Part shown: positions 16,901 to 26,166 of the stretch, in pieces
Numbering within the stretch: position 1 is the stretch's first letter
Layout: each line of letters starts with the position of its first letter
NCBI GenBank assembly: GCA_963747255.1
Contig: CAVVEG010000018.1
Span: 1 to 64,000, forward strand
Direction: 5' to 3'
DNA: 64,000 nucleotides
Source of the DNA: CAIYRG01 sp963747255
Lineage (GTDB): Bacteria > Pseudomonadota > Alphaproteobacteria > Micropepsales > Micropepsaceae
Notes under the pieces: model-generated
Databases searched by the model: none
What the model saw: the letters and a program-made list of their open reading frames with translations, nothing else
Told to the model about the DNA's origin: nothing
Position numbers and translations under genes: made by a program

Positions 16901-18492
16901 TCGCTGACCCGGCGGCGCAATTTCGCGAGCGCGTCACCTGTTTCGAAATAGCGTCCTTCGACGGCGAGTTGCGCTTCGCGGGCGTTATCGTCGCTCCAGG
17001 CGGAAAGGGCATAACCATGCCATGGCGTTTTCAAATCCAGCTGCGGCAATGACAGCGCCTTCCATCGTTCGAGGACGTTCTCCATGAAATCGCGCCGCGG
17101 CAGCGAAACCGGAAGGTAAGGATGTTCGCGGCAGGCATTGATCAGCATGGCGGATGCGCCGCGGCCCTCGGGGTAGATGTTCTCGCGCTCGTCCGCCGAC
17201 GGAGCAATCGAGGGATCGAGGCGCGGAACCTTGCCGCGGATGATCTCCACGTCGCGGTGCGGCTGCATGGAATAGGAGAGCGCCCAGAGCACGGCATCCA
17301 TGGAATTGGGATCGACGTCGGAATCGACGGCGATAAAGATCTTGCCGAGCGAAGGGTCGAAGGCAGATGCCGCGCGCAGCGCCTGCCACGGCTGCCCGGG
17401 GGCGGGATGATCGAGCTGAATGACGAAAAACATGTTGCAGCTTGCCATCTCGTAACAGGCGACATTGGTCACGGACGGAATGTTGCAGGCGTTCTTCAGA
17501 TGGTTGAGGTAGATGGCGTCGAAGGCGGCCTTGCGGATGACGGTGCTTTCGCTTGGCGGAAATTCGCTGATGATGGCCTGGCACACCGGGTTCTCGCGCG
17601 TGCTGATGGCGGCGATTTCAAACAGCTTTTCCATTTTCCGCGGACCCAGATAACCGCTGGCTTCGCCAAAGGGCGCTTCGGGTTCGAGAATGTCGGTGCG
17701 GATTTTTCCCTCGATGACGATTTCCGCCGTCGCAGGGACCAGAGCATCGAAAGTCTCGGCCCGGGTAACCTCGACGGGGGCGCCGTTGAGCGCGCCCGCA
17801 AGGCCATATTCGTCAACCCCATAGGGGACTTTGCTGGCGGCGGCGAGGAGCAGCGCCGGAGGGCCGCCGATGAACACCGCGGCGTCCAGCGGCTTTCCCA
17901 TGCGCCGGGCCTTTTCCCAGTGGATCGCCAGATGCTGCGTCGGCACGTCGGTGGCGCAGCCGATGCGATCTTCGCCTTTGATCATGCCGCGATAGATGCC
18001 GAGATTGTATGCGCCTGTTTCGGGGTCGCGGGTTACCCAGACGCCGGCCGTGATGAAAGGCGCGGGATCGAAGCCGGGCGTGGAAATCACATGCGGAAAA
18101 GCATCGATTCCGCCATTCAGTTGCGGGGCGCGATGGATGCGGCGCTTTACAGGGGCCGCGGTGGACGGAACCCCGGATGGCGCAATGTGCCGGCCATGCG
18201 CTCGCGCCCAGGCAGAAGCGATCTCGTCCATGCTCACGCCAAGCGCTGCCGCGTAAATCGCGCGCGAACTGCCCAGCGCGCCGGTAAGCACCGAAGCATC
18301 GAAACGGCGGCGCCGGGCATCGGTGACGTTGCGGAACCAGAACGCCTTGCGCTGTTCCTCCGGAAGGCCGCGAAACTGCAGCCGGACCAGGGGCATCAGC
18401 TCGGTGTCCTTGCAGACCGGTTCATCGACGACATGGAGCAGGTGGCGGCGACTGAGTTCGTCGATATAGTCCCGCAGGTCGCGATAGGGCAT
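16897..18492 (-). CDS. UbiD family (prenyl-FMN dependent) decarboxylase
   Basis: 531 residues from the ATG at 18492. UbiD enzymes reversibly decarboxylate aromatic and unsaturated acids using prenylated FMN made by UbiX (not found in this window). Typical motifs are NLGIYRGMIKGEDRIGC (cofactor-binding Arg), HWEKARRMGKPLDAAVFIGG and the catalytic acidic motif EAPFGEASGY (about residues 268-278). IFIAVDSDVDPNSMDAVLWA and VWALSYSMQP-like blocks follow. The start overlaps the upstream MFS stop by one base (TGATG) and its stop overlaps the next MFS start. The frame also runs upstream to 19269 through the MFS gene, but that part is not protein-like. Confidence 0.93.
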   Translation of the reverse strand: MPYRDLRDYIDELSRRHLLHVVDEPVCKDTELMPLVRLQFRGLPEEQRKAFWFRNVTDARRRRFDASVLTGALGSSRAIYAAALGVSMDEIASAWARAHGRHIAPSGVPSTAAPVKRRIHRAPQLNGGIDAFPHVISTPGFDPAPFITAGVWVTRDPETGAYNLGIYRGMIKGEDRIGCATDVPTQHLAIHWEKARRMGKPLDAAVFIGGPPALLLAAASKVPYGVDEYGLAGALNGAPVEVTRAETFDALVPATAEIVIEGKIRTDILEPEAPFGEASGYLGPRKMEKLFEIAAISTRENPVCQAIISEFPPSESTVIRKAAFDAIYLNHLKNACNIPSVTNVACYEMASCNMFFVIQLDHPAPGQPWQALRAASAFDPSLGKIFIAVDSDVDPNSMDAVLWALSYSMQPHRDVEIIRGKVPRLDPSIAPSADERENIYPEGRGASAMLINACREHPYLPVSLPRRDFMENVLERWKALSLPQLDLKTPWHGYALSAWSDDNAREAQLAVEGRYFETGDALAKLRRRVSE

Positions 18493-19727
18493 CAGTACTT
18501 GCGGAGCAGCGGCAGCATAAACAGCGACAGCCCGGTGCAGCAGAAAACGAGGAAGTAAAGCCCCGCATTGTAGTCGCCGGCGCGGCCGATCAGCATCCCC
18601 ATGATCCAGGGCGCGAGCGAACCGACGATATTTGCAAAGCCGGAGTAGATGCCGAGTCCCATGCCGGTAATGCGGCGCGGAATGATCTGCATTCCGAGGC
18701 TGAACAGAGTCGGCACCGTGCCACCCCAGAACCCCGCGCTTAACGCGAGGAACCATGCGGCCAGATTCGCGCCCGGCGCGAGTGCTGCAAACCAGACGAA
18801 AATTCCAGTCATGAAGAGGCAAACGAAGCAGACGAGCGCCCGCCGCCCGGTGCGGTCGCTGATCCATGCGCCGCCGATCTCGCCGGCGATCATCAGGACA
18901 AAAGGCAGGGCGGAATAGAAACCGGTATGGGTGATATCGAAATGCCGCGCCTGGCGCAGATAGGCCGGGAGCCAGAAATTGAACCCCCAGAGAAAGATGA
19001 GCCCGCCCGAATTGTAGATGGGCATCAGCCAGAAGCGCCAATTTCCCGCCAGCTGCCGGATGGCATCGGCAAGCGGCAGTTTGTCTTCGGCCGAAGCTCC
19101 GCTGCCGGTTTCGGGCGAATCCCTGAGGAACAGCAGGATCAGGGGAAGGACCATGAGCCCATTCAGTGCGGCAAGCGCATAGAAGGATGCGCGCCAGCCA
19201 TATTGCGTGATGATCAGGAGCACGAGCGGAAAGCCCAGGGCCGAGCCCAGAGGGCTTCCGATCGTCCACAGCGCGTTGGCAAGGCCCTGTTCGCGCGGGG
19301 GAAACCAGCGCTTAACGGCAATGCTTGCGGTGCCGAATTGCGGCGCTTCGGCAATTCCGAGGATCGAGCGGGCGCCAAGCATCACGGAATAGGATGTGAC
19401 GGACCCCATGAAGGCGGCTGTCGCGGCCAAAATGCCCGCGATGGTGGCCAGGGTTTTTCTCGGACCGAAGACATCGCCCAGAATGCTGAGAAGAAACATC
19501 GAAGCGCCATAAGGCAGCACGAAAGCGGTCATCAGCAGGCCCAGAAGAGCCGGATCGCTGACGCCGAGGTCGGTTTTGAACTGCTGGTTTGTGGACAGAA
19601 CGGCAATATCGATGCGATCGAAGAATGCGGTCGTTACCGCAAGCAAAAGCAGCAGCGAGACGACCCACCTGGACCGCACGCCGGCGGGCGCGAGAGCTGC
19701 GAGCTTTGCGGCCTGGACGTCCTGCAC
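18492..19727 (-). CDS. MFS transporter of the catabolic locus
   Basis: 411 residues from a GTG at 19727 placed five bases after GGGAGG; this start removes a non-conserved extension of 52 codons. Twelve hydrophobic segments are seen, with TAFFDRIDIAVLSTN in segment 1, GDVFGPRKTLATIAG in the loop 2-3 and RSILGIAEAPQFGTASIAVK. The pattern matches ACS-like carriers for organic anions. It is first in the minus-strand operon MFS-UbiD-MFS and diverges from the MarR gene, so its promoter lies in 19728-19875. Confidence 0.88.
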   Translation of the reverse strand: MQDVQAAKLAALAPAGVRSRWVVSLLLLLAVTTAFFDRIDIAVLSTNQQFKTDLGVSDPALLGLLMTAFVLPYGASMFLLSILGDVFGPRKTLATIAGILAATAAFMGSVTSYSVMLGARSILGIAEAPQFGTASIAVKRWFPPREQGLANALWTIGSPLGSALGFPLVLLIITQYGWRASFYALAALNGLMVLPLILLFLRDSPETGSGASAEDKLPLADAIRQLAGNWRFWLMPIYNSGGLIFLWGFNFWLPAYLRQARHFDITHTGFYSALPFVLMIAGEIGGAWISDRTGRRALVCFVCLFMTGIFVWFAALAPGANLAAWFLALSAGFWGGTVPTLFSLGMQIIPRRITGMGLGIYSGFANIVGSLAPWIMGMLIGRAGDYNAGLYFLVFCCTGLSLFMLPLLRKY

Positions 19728-19816
19728 CGGTTCCTCCCTTTCCCGGCATAGTGCATGTTTTTCCCAATCCGGAAATGGGCTTGCGTCGGCCGGGCGACGA
19801 GGCAGCGCCGCTGCAA

Positions 19817-19843
19817 TTTGCGAATCGCGCAAAAATTGCGCAA
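19817..19843. promoter_or_regulatory. candidate MarR operator in the divergent intergenic region
   Basis: Two nested palindromes: TTTGCG-N5-CGCAAA (19817-19833) and TTGCGCAA (19836-19843). They lie between the MFS GTG (19727) and the MarR start (19876), where one dimeric regulator could control both directions. Inference from position and symmetry. Confidence 0.5.
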
Positions 19844-19875
19844 AACCGCTTGCTGCAAGCTGGTGGGAGGTCCTG

Positions 19876-20463
19876 TTGCGCATTGTCGATGCGGCCCGGC
19901 TTGAGCGCCGCCGCGCCCGCGCGGTGAAGTCGCGCGGCGCCCAGGACCGTCACCCGTATTTCTACGGCGTGGCCGAAGCCAGATATCTGCTGCGCAAGGT
20001 TTTCCGTCTGGTCGAAGACCAGGCGCGGTTGGCCGGTCTGGACCCGCTGGCGCACCAGGCGCTGATCCAGATCTATGGAAGCAGCACGGGAACGCTGAAA
20101 GTGCGCGAGGTCGCCGAGCGGCTGGACATCACGCCCGCATTCGCCTCGACGCTGATCCAGGAATTGGCGGCGAAGGGGCTGGTGCTGCGTTCGCGCGATC
20201 GCGAGGATCAGCGGGTCATGTGGACTAAAGTGACGGCCAGGGGACGCCTGGTCCTGTACCAGATCGATGAGCGCGTGCAGGCGGAGGTGGACCGGTTCAC
20301 CGGCGGCGTCAGCGAAAGCCGTACCGAAGCGGCGATATCGATCCTGATGTTCTATGCGGGGGTCTCGCTGAGACGTGCAAACCCGGTTTTCGCCCTGGAC
20401 GGGGGCATGACGCCGGGCCGACCGGGGAAGGGTATGGCGCGTGCCCATTCCCGCGGAAATTAG
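19876..20463 (+). CDS. MarR family transcriptional regulator
   Basis: 195 residues from a TTG placed five bases after GGGAGG. The winged helix-turn-helix is at about residues 75-135: TLKVREVAERLDITPAFAST (recognition helix), then ELAAKGLVLRSRDREDQRVM with the MarR wing Asp-Arg-Glu-Asp-x-Arg, and VTARGRLVL. Upstream helices (YFYGVAEARYLLRKVFRLVE) form the dimer and ligand part. MarR proteins usually repress adjacent catabolic genes until a phenolic ligand binds. The position between the divergent arms of the locus fits that role. Confidence 0.88.
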   Translation: MRIVDAARLERRRARAVKSRGAQDRHPYFYGVAEARYLLRKVFRLVEDQARLAGLDPLAHQALIQIYGSSTGTLKVREVAERLDITPAFASTLIQELAAKGLVLRSRDREDQRVMWTKVTARGRLVLYQIDERVQAEVDRFTGGVSESRTEAAISILMFYAGVSLRRANPVFALDGGMTPGRPGKGMARAHSRGN

Positions 20464-20521
20464 GTCAGTGGACAAACCTATTTCCGCGGGACTATTCTGA
20501 TCCCGACCGCGGAGGCGCGCC

Positions 20522-21031
20522 GTGCCGGCAGAGGATGATATTTTCCGCAAGTCGATGCGCCTCCTCGCAGGGGGCGTAACGATCGTGGCAAGCGCGTTTG
20601 AAGGCAACCGCAGCGGATTGACGGCAACGGCCGTGTGCTCACTCGCACTCACGCCGCCGCGCATACTCGCCTCGATCAATGTTCAGGGCGACACCTATGG
20701 ACTGGTCGCGCGCAGCCGCTGCATGTCCATCAATCTGCTTTCACTGGAGCACGAAAGACTGGCCAGACGTTTCGCCACCAGCCGCACGATGCTGAACGAA
20801 GACCGCTTCGGCGTGGGGGATTGGGTAGCGGGATGCACGGGAGCGCCGGTGCTCGCCGATGCGCTCGCGGCGCTCGACTGCCATGTGAGCGACATCATTC
20901 CGCTCGACAGTCACGCGATCCTGATCGGCCTGGTCGAGGAGGTGCGATTTGGTCCGCAACGTCCGCCGCTGATTCATTTTGAATCGCATTTCACCTCGGT
21001 GATGAACGCTGTCCGGGAACATCTCGCATGA
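20522..21031 (+). CDS. flavin reductase of a two-component monooxygenase
   Basis: 169 residues from a GTG with GGAGG seven bases upstream. The HpaC-like flavin reductase fold is clear: FRKSMRLLAGGVTIVAS, GLTATAVCSLALTPPRILAS, CMSINLLSLEHERLARRFA, and the C-terminal GLVEEVRFG and PPLIHFESHF. It supplies reduced FMN or FAD to a partner oxygenase. The next gene, an HpaB-like oxygenase, starts within its stop codon (ATGA), so the pair is translationally coupled. Confidence 0.92.
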   Translation: MPAEDDIFRKSMRLLAGGVTIVASAFEGNRSGLTATAVCSLALTPPRILASINVQGDTYGLVARSRCMSINLLSLEHERLARRFATSRTMLNEDRFGVGDWVAGCTGAPVLADALAALDCHVSDIIPLDSHAILIGLVEEVRFGPQRPPLIHFESHFTSVMNAVREHLA

Positions 21032-22530
21032 CGATCGTCACGCCTGTCCGCCGTCAAACTCCCGTTGCCGCCGGAATGCGCACAGGCGCGCAATTTCTTG
21101 CGGCGATCGCCGGCGACGGAAGGCGGGTTTACTGCGACGGGGAATTGGTGGGCGATGTTACCACGCACCCGTATTTTCGCGGCGCGGCGGAGTCGATTGC
21201 GCATCTTTATGATGTCGCGGCCGATCCGGCCAACCGGGATCTGATGACATTTCCCTCTCCTTCGACCGGCGCAGCTGTGCTCAGATGTTACCAGGTGCCG
21301 AAGACATTGGGCGATCTGGCGGCGCGGCGCGCCATGAGCCGTCGCTGGGCGGAGGAGAGTTTCGGCCTGCTGGGCCGGACGCCCGATCACGTCGCGGGTT
21401 TCCTGGCCGGGTACGCCGCCAAGCCAGGTGTTTTCGCGGATGCCGGAAAGCAGTATGCGGAAAACGTCGCCGGATATCATGAATATGCGCGCGACAATCA
21501 CCTTTATCTGTCCTATGCGATCGTTCCGCCGCAGATCGACCGCTCCAGGCCGGCGCATCAGCAGCGGGATCCGACGCTTTACGCGGGCGTGGTTGCGGAG
21601 CGCGACGGCGGCATCGTTCTGAAAGGCGCTCAACAGCTGGGCACCGGATCGGTCTATTCCGATGCGATCTACATCAGCTGCATTCATCCGCTTTCACCGG
21701 GCGATGAAAACTACGCATTTGCGGTCGCCGTCCCGGCCAATGCGCAGGGCGTGAAAATCTACGCGCGACGGCCTTATGCGTCGGGCGCCACATCGGAATT
21801 CGATTATCCGCTGTCGTCGCGTTTTGATGAAAGCGATGCGCTGATCGTGCTCGACAACGTCTTTGTTCCGTGGGAGCAGGTCTTCTGCTACCGGAACATT
21901 CAGCTTTGCCGCGATCAGTGGTGGCGCACGCCGTCGCATTCCTATGGCAACCATCAGGCGCAGGTGCGCTATGCCGTGAAGCTGCAGTTCCTGATGGGGC
22001 TTGCAAAACGGCTGTGCGAGATCACGGGCAGTTTCTCCCTGCCGCCGGTGCAGATCATGCTGGGCGAAATGGCGGCGTTTTCCACTGTCGTCGAGTCGAT
22101 GGTCGTGGCGCAGGAAACCCAGGCGACGATCGACGCGGAAGGTGTGGTGTGGCCGTCGAAAGCGGCGCTGTATTCGGTGATGGCTCTGCAGTCCGAGATC
22201 AATCCGCGGCTGCTCAATATCATGCGGGAGCTGGCCGGCGGTTCGATCATCATGCTGCCGTCCTCCGCTCGCGACTTCGATACACCCGAGATCGCAGCCG
22301 ATCTGGAACGCTATGTCGCCTCGCCCGGCTTCCCGGCGCGGCAGCGCACGGCGATTCTGAAGATGGCGTGGGATCTGATCGGCTCGGAATTTGCCGGGCG
22401 TCATGAGCAATACGAGAAATTCTATGGCGGGGCCTCGTTTCTTGTGAAGCAGAACATGGCCCGCGCATATGATTTCACTTCCGCCACCGCATTGGTGGAC
22501 CGCGCGCTCGCCGGGACAGCCGGCAAGTGA
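21028..22530 (+). CDS. HpaB-like flavin-dependent monooxygenase, oxygenase component
   Basis: 500 residues, full length for the 4-hydroxyphenylacetate 3-monooxygenase large-component family (acyl-CoA dehydrogenase fold). Matching parts are the N-terminal MRTGAQFLAAIAGDGRRVYC with DGELVGDVTTHPYFRGAAES, the central ENVAGYHEYARDNHLYLSYA and PPQIDRSRPA. Further parts are VLKGAQQLGTGSVYSDAIYI, NVFVPWEQVFCYRN and RELAGGSIIMLPSSARDFD. It uses reduced flavin from the preceding gene product to hydroxylate a phenol or heteroaromatic ring. The exact substrate cannot be read from the sequence. Confidence 0.92.
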   Translation: MTIVTPVRRQTPVAAGMRTGAQFLAAIAGDGRRVYCDGELVGDVTTHPYFRGAAESIAHLYDVAADPANRDLMTFPSPSTGAAVLRCYQVPKTLGDLAARRAMSRRWAEESFGLLGRTPDHVAGFLAGYAAKPGVFADAGKQYAENVAGYHEYARDNHLYLSYAIVPPQIDRSRPAHQQRDPTLYAGVVAERDGGIVLKGAQQLGTGSVYSDAIYISCIHPLSPGDENYAFAVAVPANAQGVKIYARRPYASGATSEFDYPLSSRFDESDALIVLDNVFVPWEQVFCYRNIQLCRDQWWRTPSHSYGNHQAQVRYAVKLQFLMGLAKRLCEITGSFSLPPVQIMLGEMAAFSTVVESMVVAQETQATIDAEGVVWPSKAALYSVMALQSEINPRLLNIMRELAGGSIIMLPSSARDFDTPEIAADLERYVASPGFPARQRTAILKMAWDLIGSEFAGRHEQYEKFYGGASFLVKQNMARAYDFTSATALVDRALAGTAGK

Positions 22531-22590
22531 AACCGTTGCAAATTCGCCGCTGATCCCCGACAAGGCAGCACAGATCGTCGGGTACGGGTG

Positions 22591-23052
22591 ATGAGGTTTT
22601 CCGGAGAACTGAGTGTGCCTGCGGCGCGGGAGGCGGTGTTTGACCGCTTGCGCGATGCGCCGTTTTTCGCCTCCTGCGTCGAAGGCGTGGGCGGTCTCGT
22701 CGAGGTTGCGCCGGATCGCTACACGGCGCGTCTTACGACCAAGATCGCCTATATTCGTTTCGAGTTCGAAGTCATTGTGGATATCGTGCGGGCAGAACGG
22801 CCCCGTGCCATCGAAGCACGCATCGAAGGCAAGCCGCATGGAGTCGTGGGGCGGCTTTCGGCAAATTCAACCGCCAGTTTTGAGGAAGATGGGGCCGCGA
22901 CCCGGGTCATCTACAATATTGAAGCCAATCTGACCGGCAGGCTGGGCAGCATCGGCCAGCCGGTGTTGAAGTCGAAAGCCAAAGAGATGGAAAGGCAGTT
23001 CGTGGAGAAATTGCGAACGGCGTTTCCCGGGACCGGAGAACAGGCCGCGTGA
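22591..23052 (+). CDS. CoxG-like SRPBCC protein
   Basis: About 153 residues. The START-like fold is visible in MRFSGELSVPAAREAVFDRL, FFASCVEGVGGL, YTARLTTKIAYIRFEFEVIV and IEGKPHGVVGRLSANSTASF. The C-terminal amphipathic helix VLKSKAKEMERQFVEKLRTA is typical of CoxG. CoxG proteins accompany molybdenum hydroxylases and may recruit them to the membrane or help maturation. A GTG just before the ATG is an alternative start. The stop overlaps the next gene start (GTGA). Confidence 0.88.
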   Translation: MRFSGELSVPAAREAVFDRLRDAPFFASCVEGVGGLVEVAPDRYTARLTTKIAYIRFEFEVIVDIVRAERPRAIEARIEGKPHGVVGRLSANSTASFEEDGAATRVIYNIEANLTGRLGSIGQPVLKSKAKEMERQFVEKLRTAFPGTGEQAA

Positions 23053-23906
23053 TCCCCTTCGACTGGGAAGAGCCGGAGAGTCTGGACGACGCGATCGCGC
23101 TGCTCGCGTCCGGCGACGACAGCGTGCGCGCGCTGGCCGGGGGCACGGCGTTGATGCTGATGATGAAGGCGGGCGTGTTTACGCCCTCATGTCTCGTCAG
23201 CCTTGCGAAAATCGAGCCGCTGCACTCCGAAGTCGCGCTGATGGCCGATGGCAGTCTGAGGCTGGGCGCGATGGCGTCGCTGTCGCAACTGGAGCAGGCG
23301 CATGCGGCCATCGGGGCCTTCCCGGTGATCGGGCGCGCCTTGCGGACCCTGTCCAATGTCCGTGTCAGGAATGTTGCCCGGATAGGGGGTGCTCTGGCGC
23401 ATGGCGATCCGCATATGGATCTGCCGCCGCTTCTCGCCGCGCTCGGCGCAACAGCCTCGATACGTGGTCCGGGCGGGGCGCGCGAGCTTGCGGTGGAAGA
23501 TCTCTATGCCGGGTATTACGAAACGGTACTTCAGCGCGGCGAGTTGATCGATTCCGTGCGCGTGCCGGCGCTGAACGGCGCCAAAGCGGCCTACATGAAG
23601 GTAACATCCCGTTCCGCCGACGATTGGCCGGCATTGGGTCTCGGTGTTCGCCTCGGTATGGAGGGCGACCGCATTCTCAATGCCCGCCTCGTGGTCAGCG
23701 CGGCGACGGAGAAGGTGATGCGGCTGCGCCGGACCGAAGAAATGCTTGCGGGCCGCCCCGCGGGGGAACGAATCCTGTCCGATGCCGGAGAGTGTGCATG
23801 CGAAGAGGTCGCGTTCCTCTCCGATGCACACGGATCGGCGGCTTACAAAAAAGAGCTGCTGCGCGTCTGTCTGCGTCGCGCCGTGGCGGAGGCGTGCCGT
23901 GGCTGA
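23049..23906 (+). CDS. molybdenum hydroxylase FAD-binding (medium) subunit
   Basis: 285 residues, CoxM type. The FAD motifs are VRALAGGTALMLMMKAGVF (the AGGT loop) and VRNVARIGGALAHGDPHMDL (the second glycine-rich flavin motif; TIGGxxxH-like). The C-terminal CO-dehydrogenase flavoprotein domain follows (YMKVTSRSADDWPALGLGVR, LVVSAATEKVMRLRRTEEML). It passes electrons from the 2Fe-2S subunit to FAD and an acceptor. GTG start in the CoxG stop; the end overlaps the large-subunit start by eight bases. Confidence 0.93.
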   Translation: MIPFDWEEPESLDDAIALLASGDDSVRALAGGTALMLMMKAGVFTPSCLVSLAKIEPLHSEVALMADGSLRLGAMASLSQLEQAHAAIGAFPVIGRALRTLSNVRVRNVARIGGALAHGDPHMDLPPLLAALGATASIRGPGGARELAVEDLYAGYYETVLQRGELIDSVRVPALNGAKAAYMKVTSRSADDWPALGLGVRLGMEGDRILNARLVVSAATEKVMRLRRTEEMLAGRPAGERILSDAGECACEEVAFLSDAHGSAAYKKELLRVCLRRAVAEACRG

Positions 23907-26166
23907 ATTCGGACGCTCCGTTCCACGTCTCGAGGCGCGGGCAAAGGTCACCGGGCGGGCGGAATATGTGCACAATATGCGCCTGCCGGGGATGCTTTAC
24001 GGGAAAATTTTTCGCAGCACCGTCGCGCATGGAAAGCTGCGCCGGCTGGACGTCGGCGCGGCGCGCGAAATGGAAGGTGTCCATGCGGTCGTCACCGGGC
24101 AGGATATCCGGGCCGTGATTCCGCAGCCGTGGTTCGGCCCGGCGTTCCACGATCAGCCGATTCTTGCATTGGAGAAGGTACATTTCGTCGGAGAGCCAGT
24201 AGCGGTGGTTCTGGCCACCGATCCGCATATTGCGGAGCACGCTTTGCAGGCGATCGATGCGGATTATGACGAGCTGCCGGCCGTGTTTGATGAGGTTGAG
24301 GCGGCACGATCCGAAATTGTTGTGCACGAGACTCTGAAGCCTGCGGGCACGTTTGCCGACCTGAAGCATCTGGCCGGTCGCCGGAACACCAATGTGACGC
24401 TGGACTATCGGTTACGCCGGGGCGATGTGGAAAAGGGCTTCGCCGCTTCGGACCAGGTGTTCGAACACGTCTTCCGCACGCAGCAGGTGCTGCACGTTCC
24501 GCTGGAATCGCATGCCTCCATTGCCGAACCGGGCGATCAATCCCTGGTCATCCATACGTCCACGCAGACACCATCCTTCGTGCGGACGGAAGTCGCCCGC
24601 CTGCTTGGCTGGCCGGAGAACCGCGTCAGCGTGCGGGTGCCCTTTCTGGGCGGCGGATTTGGCGCCAAAGTTTATGTGAAGCTGGAGGCCCTGGTCGCGG
24701 CGCTCGCCCTGATCGTGCGGCGGCCGGTGAAGATCGCGCTGACCATGGAAGAGCAGTTCTATACGATCAGCAAACACGCAACGACATTCCGTATAAAGAG
24801 CGGTGTCCGGGATGGGCGGGTGATCGCGCGCTCCTGCGAGGTGTGGTGGAACGGCGGCGCCTATGCCGATATCGGTCCGCGGGTGGCGCAGAAGACCGGG
24901 TTCACCGCGGCCGGGCCCTATGACATCGAAAATGTCAGCATCGTTTCGACCGAGGTCTATACCAACCGCCCGCCGGCCGGCGCGCTGCGCGGCTTCGGCG
25001 TGCCGCAACTCGTCTGGGCCTATGAGTGCCACACGGACCTGATTGCGCGGGAAATGGGAATTGACCCGATCGAATTCCGCCGCAGGAACATCCTGCGCGA
25101 CGGACGCCCGCATGCAACCGGCACGATCATGAAAAATGCGGCGATCGACAGGGTTCTCGACCGCATCGCGGAGCGGATGAACTGGAATGCGCCGTTCGAC
25201 CGCGGGACCGGGCGGTTGCGACGCGGCAGGGGGATCGGGATTGGTCTCAAGGCTTCGATCTCCCCAACCACTTCGGGAGCCATCGTCAATATCGCGGCCG
25301 ACGGCAGCATTGTTCTGTATACAAACACGATCGACATGGGGCAGGGTTCGGATACGGCGATGGCGCAGATCGCGGCGGAAGTCCTGAATGTCGCCACGGA
25401 GTCGGTGAAAGTGGTGCACGGAAACACGGATGTCGCGCCGTATGACATGGGCACGCTGGGATCGCGTTCAACATTTCACATGGGAAATGCCGTGCGCAAG
25501 GCGGCGGAAGATGCGCGCGACAAACTGGTGGTTCTGGCTGCCGAAGCCGGTCTGCCCACCGGCACCAATTACGATGTGCGCGAAGTTTTCCGGAAACGTT
25601 ACGGCATGCAGGCGGGTAACGTGATCGGAACGGGCATCTTCGTTCCGGCGTACACACCGCCCGATCCGGCCACCGGGCAGTCGCCGGATGTGACCCCGTT
25701 CTGGATGACCGGGGGCACCGGCGCCGAGGTTGAAGTCGATACCGAAACGGGCCATGTGCGGGTTATCCGATTGGTGAATGTCGCCGATGCAGGAAAGCCG
25801 GTGAATCCGAAAATCTGCCGGACCCAGATTTCCGGCGGGGCGATCATGCAACTGGGATTCACGCTGTTCGAGGACATGGTTTTTGACGGCGGACAGGTGA
25901 CCAACGCCTCTTTCGCCGATTACAAGATTCCGGGCTTTCGGGATGTCCCGATCATGGAATCCGATGTCGTGAATGCATCGCAGGAAACGGGCCCGTTTGG
26001 GGCCAAGGGTGTCGGCGAGACTTCTACATTCGGCGTGTCGCCTGCAATCGCCAATGCCATTCACGATGCGGTTGGCATTCGGATGATGGAGCTGCCCATC
26101 AAAGCGGAAGCGCTGCTTCGCGCGATCCGCGCCGCGGAAGGGCGGCCGATCGGTGATGAAGAATGA
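23899..26166 (+). CDS. molybdenum hydroxylase large (Mo-cofactor) subunit, xanthine oxidase family
   Basis: 755 residues from a GTG preceded by GGAGG. Mo-cofactor motifs are VPFLGGGFGAKVYVKLEALV, the substrate-side loop PPAGALRGFGVPQLVWAYE, TNTIDMGQGSDTAMAQIAAE and the active-site Glu in GPFGAKGVGETSTFG. The loop at GALRGFG is not the AYxCSFR signature of aerobic CO dehydrogenase. The enzyme therefore belongs with hydroxylases of purines, nicotinate, quinoline-type rings or hydroxybenzoyl-CoA. It would insert oxygen from water next to a ring nitrogen or similar. The stop overlaps the small-subunit start by four bases. Confidence 0.92.
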   Translation: MAEFGRSVPRLEARAKVTGRAEYVHNMRLPGMLYGKIFRSTVAHGKLRRLDVGAAREMEGVHAVVTGQDIRAVIPQPWFGPAFHDQPILALEKVHFVGEPVAVVLATDPHIAEHALQAIDADYDELPAVFDEVEAARSEIVVHETLKPAGTFADLKHLAGRRNTNVTLDYRLRRGDVEKGFAASDQVFEHVFRTQQVLHVPLESHASIAEPGDQSLVIHTSTQTPSFVRTEVARLLGWPENRVSVRVPFLGGGFGAKVYVKLEALVAALALIVRRPVKIALTMEEQFYTISKHATTFRIKSGVRDGRVIARSCEVWWNGGAYADIGPRVAQKTGFTAAGPYDIENVSIVSTEVYTNRPPAGALRGFGVPQLVWAYECHTDLIAREMGIDPIEFRRRNILRDGRPHATGTIMKNAAIDRVLDRIAERMNWNAPFDRGTGRLRRGRGIGIGLKASISPTTSGAIVNIAADGSIVLYTNTIDMGQGSDTAMAQIAAEVLNVATESVKVVHGNTDVAPYDMGTLGSRSTFHMGNAVRKAAEDARDKLVVLAAEAGLPTGTNYDVREVFRKRYGMQAGNVIGTGIFVPAYTPPDPATGQSPDVTPFWMTGGTGAEVEVDTETGHVRVIRLVNVADAGKPVNPKICRTQISGGAIMQLGFTLFEDMVFDGGQVTNASFADYKIPGFRDVPIMESDVVNASQETGPFGAKGVGETSTFGVSPAIANAIHDAVGIRMMELPIKAEALLRAIRAAEGRPIGDEE

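Noticed and set aside
17122..18558. 478-codon plus-strand frame over UbiD
   Set aside because: A typical high-GC shadow of the UbiD gene on the other strand.
16897..19269. A 790-residue UbiD protein starting at 19269
   Set aside because: The first 259 codons lie out of frame over the MFS gene and are not protein-like. UbiD proper starts at 18492, coupled to the MFS stop.
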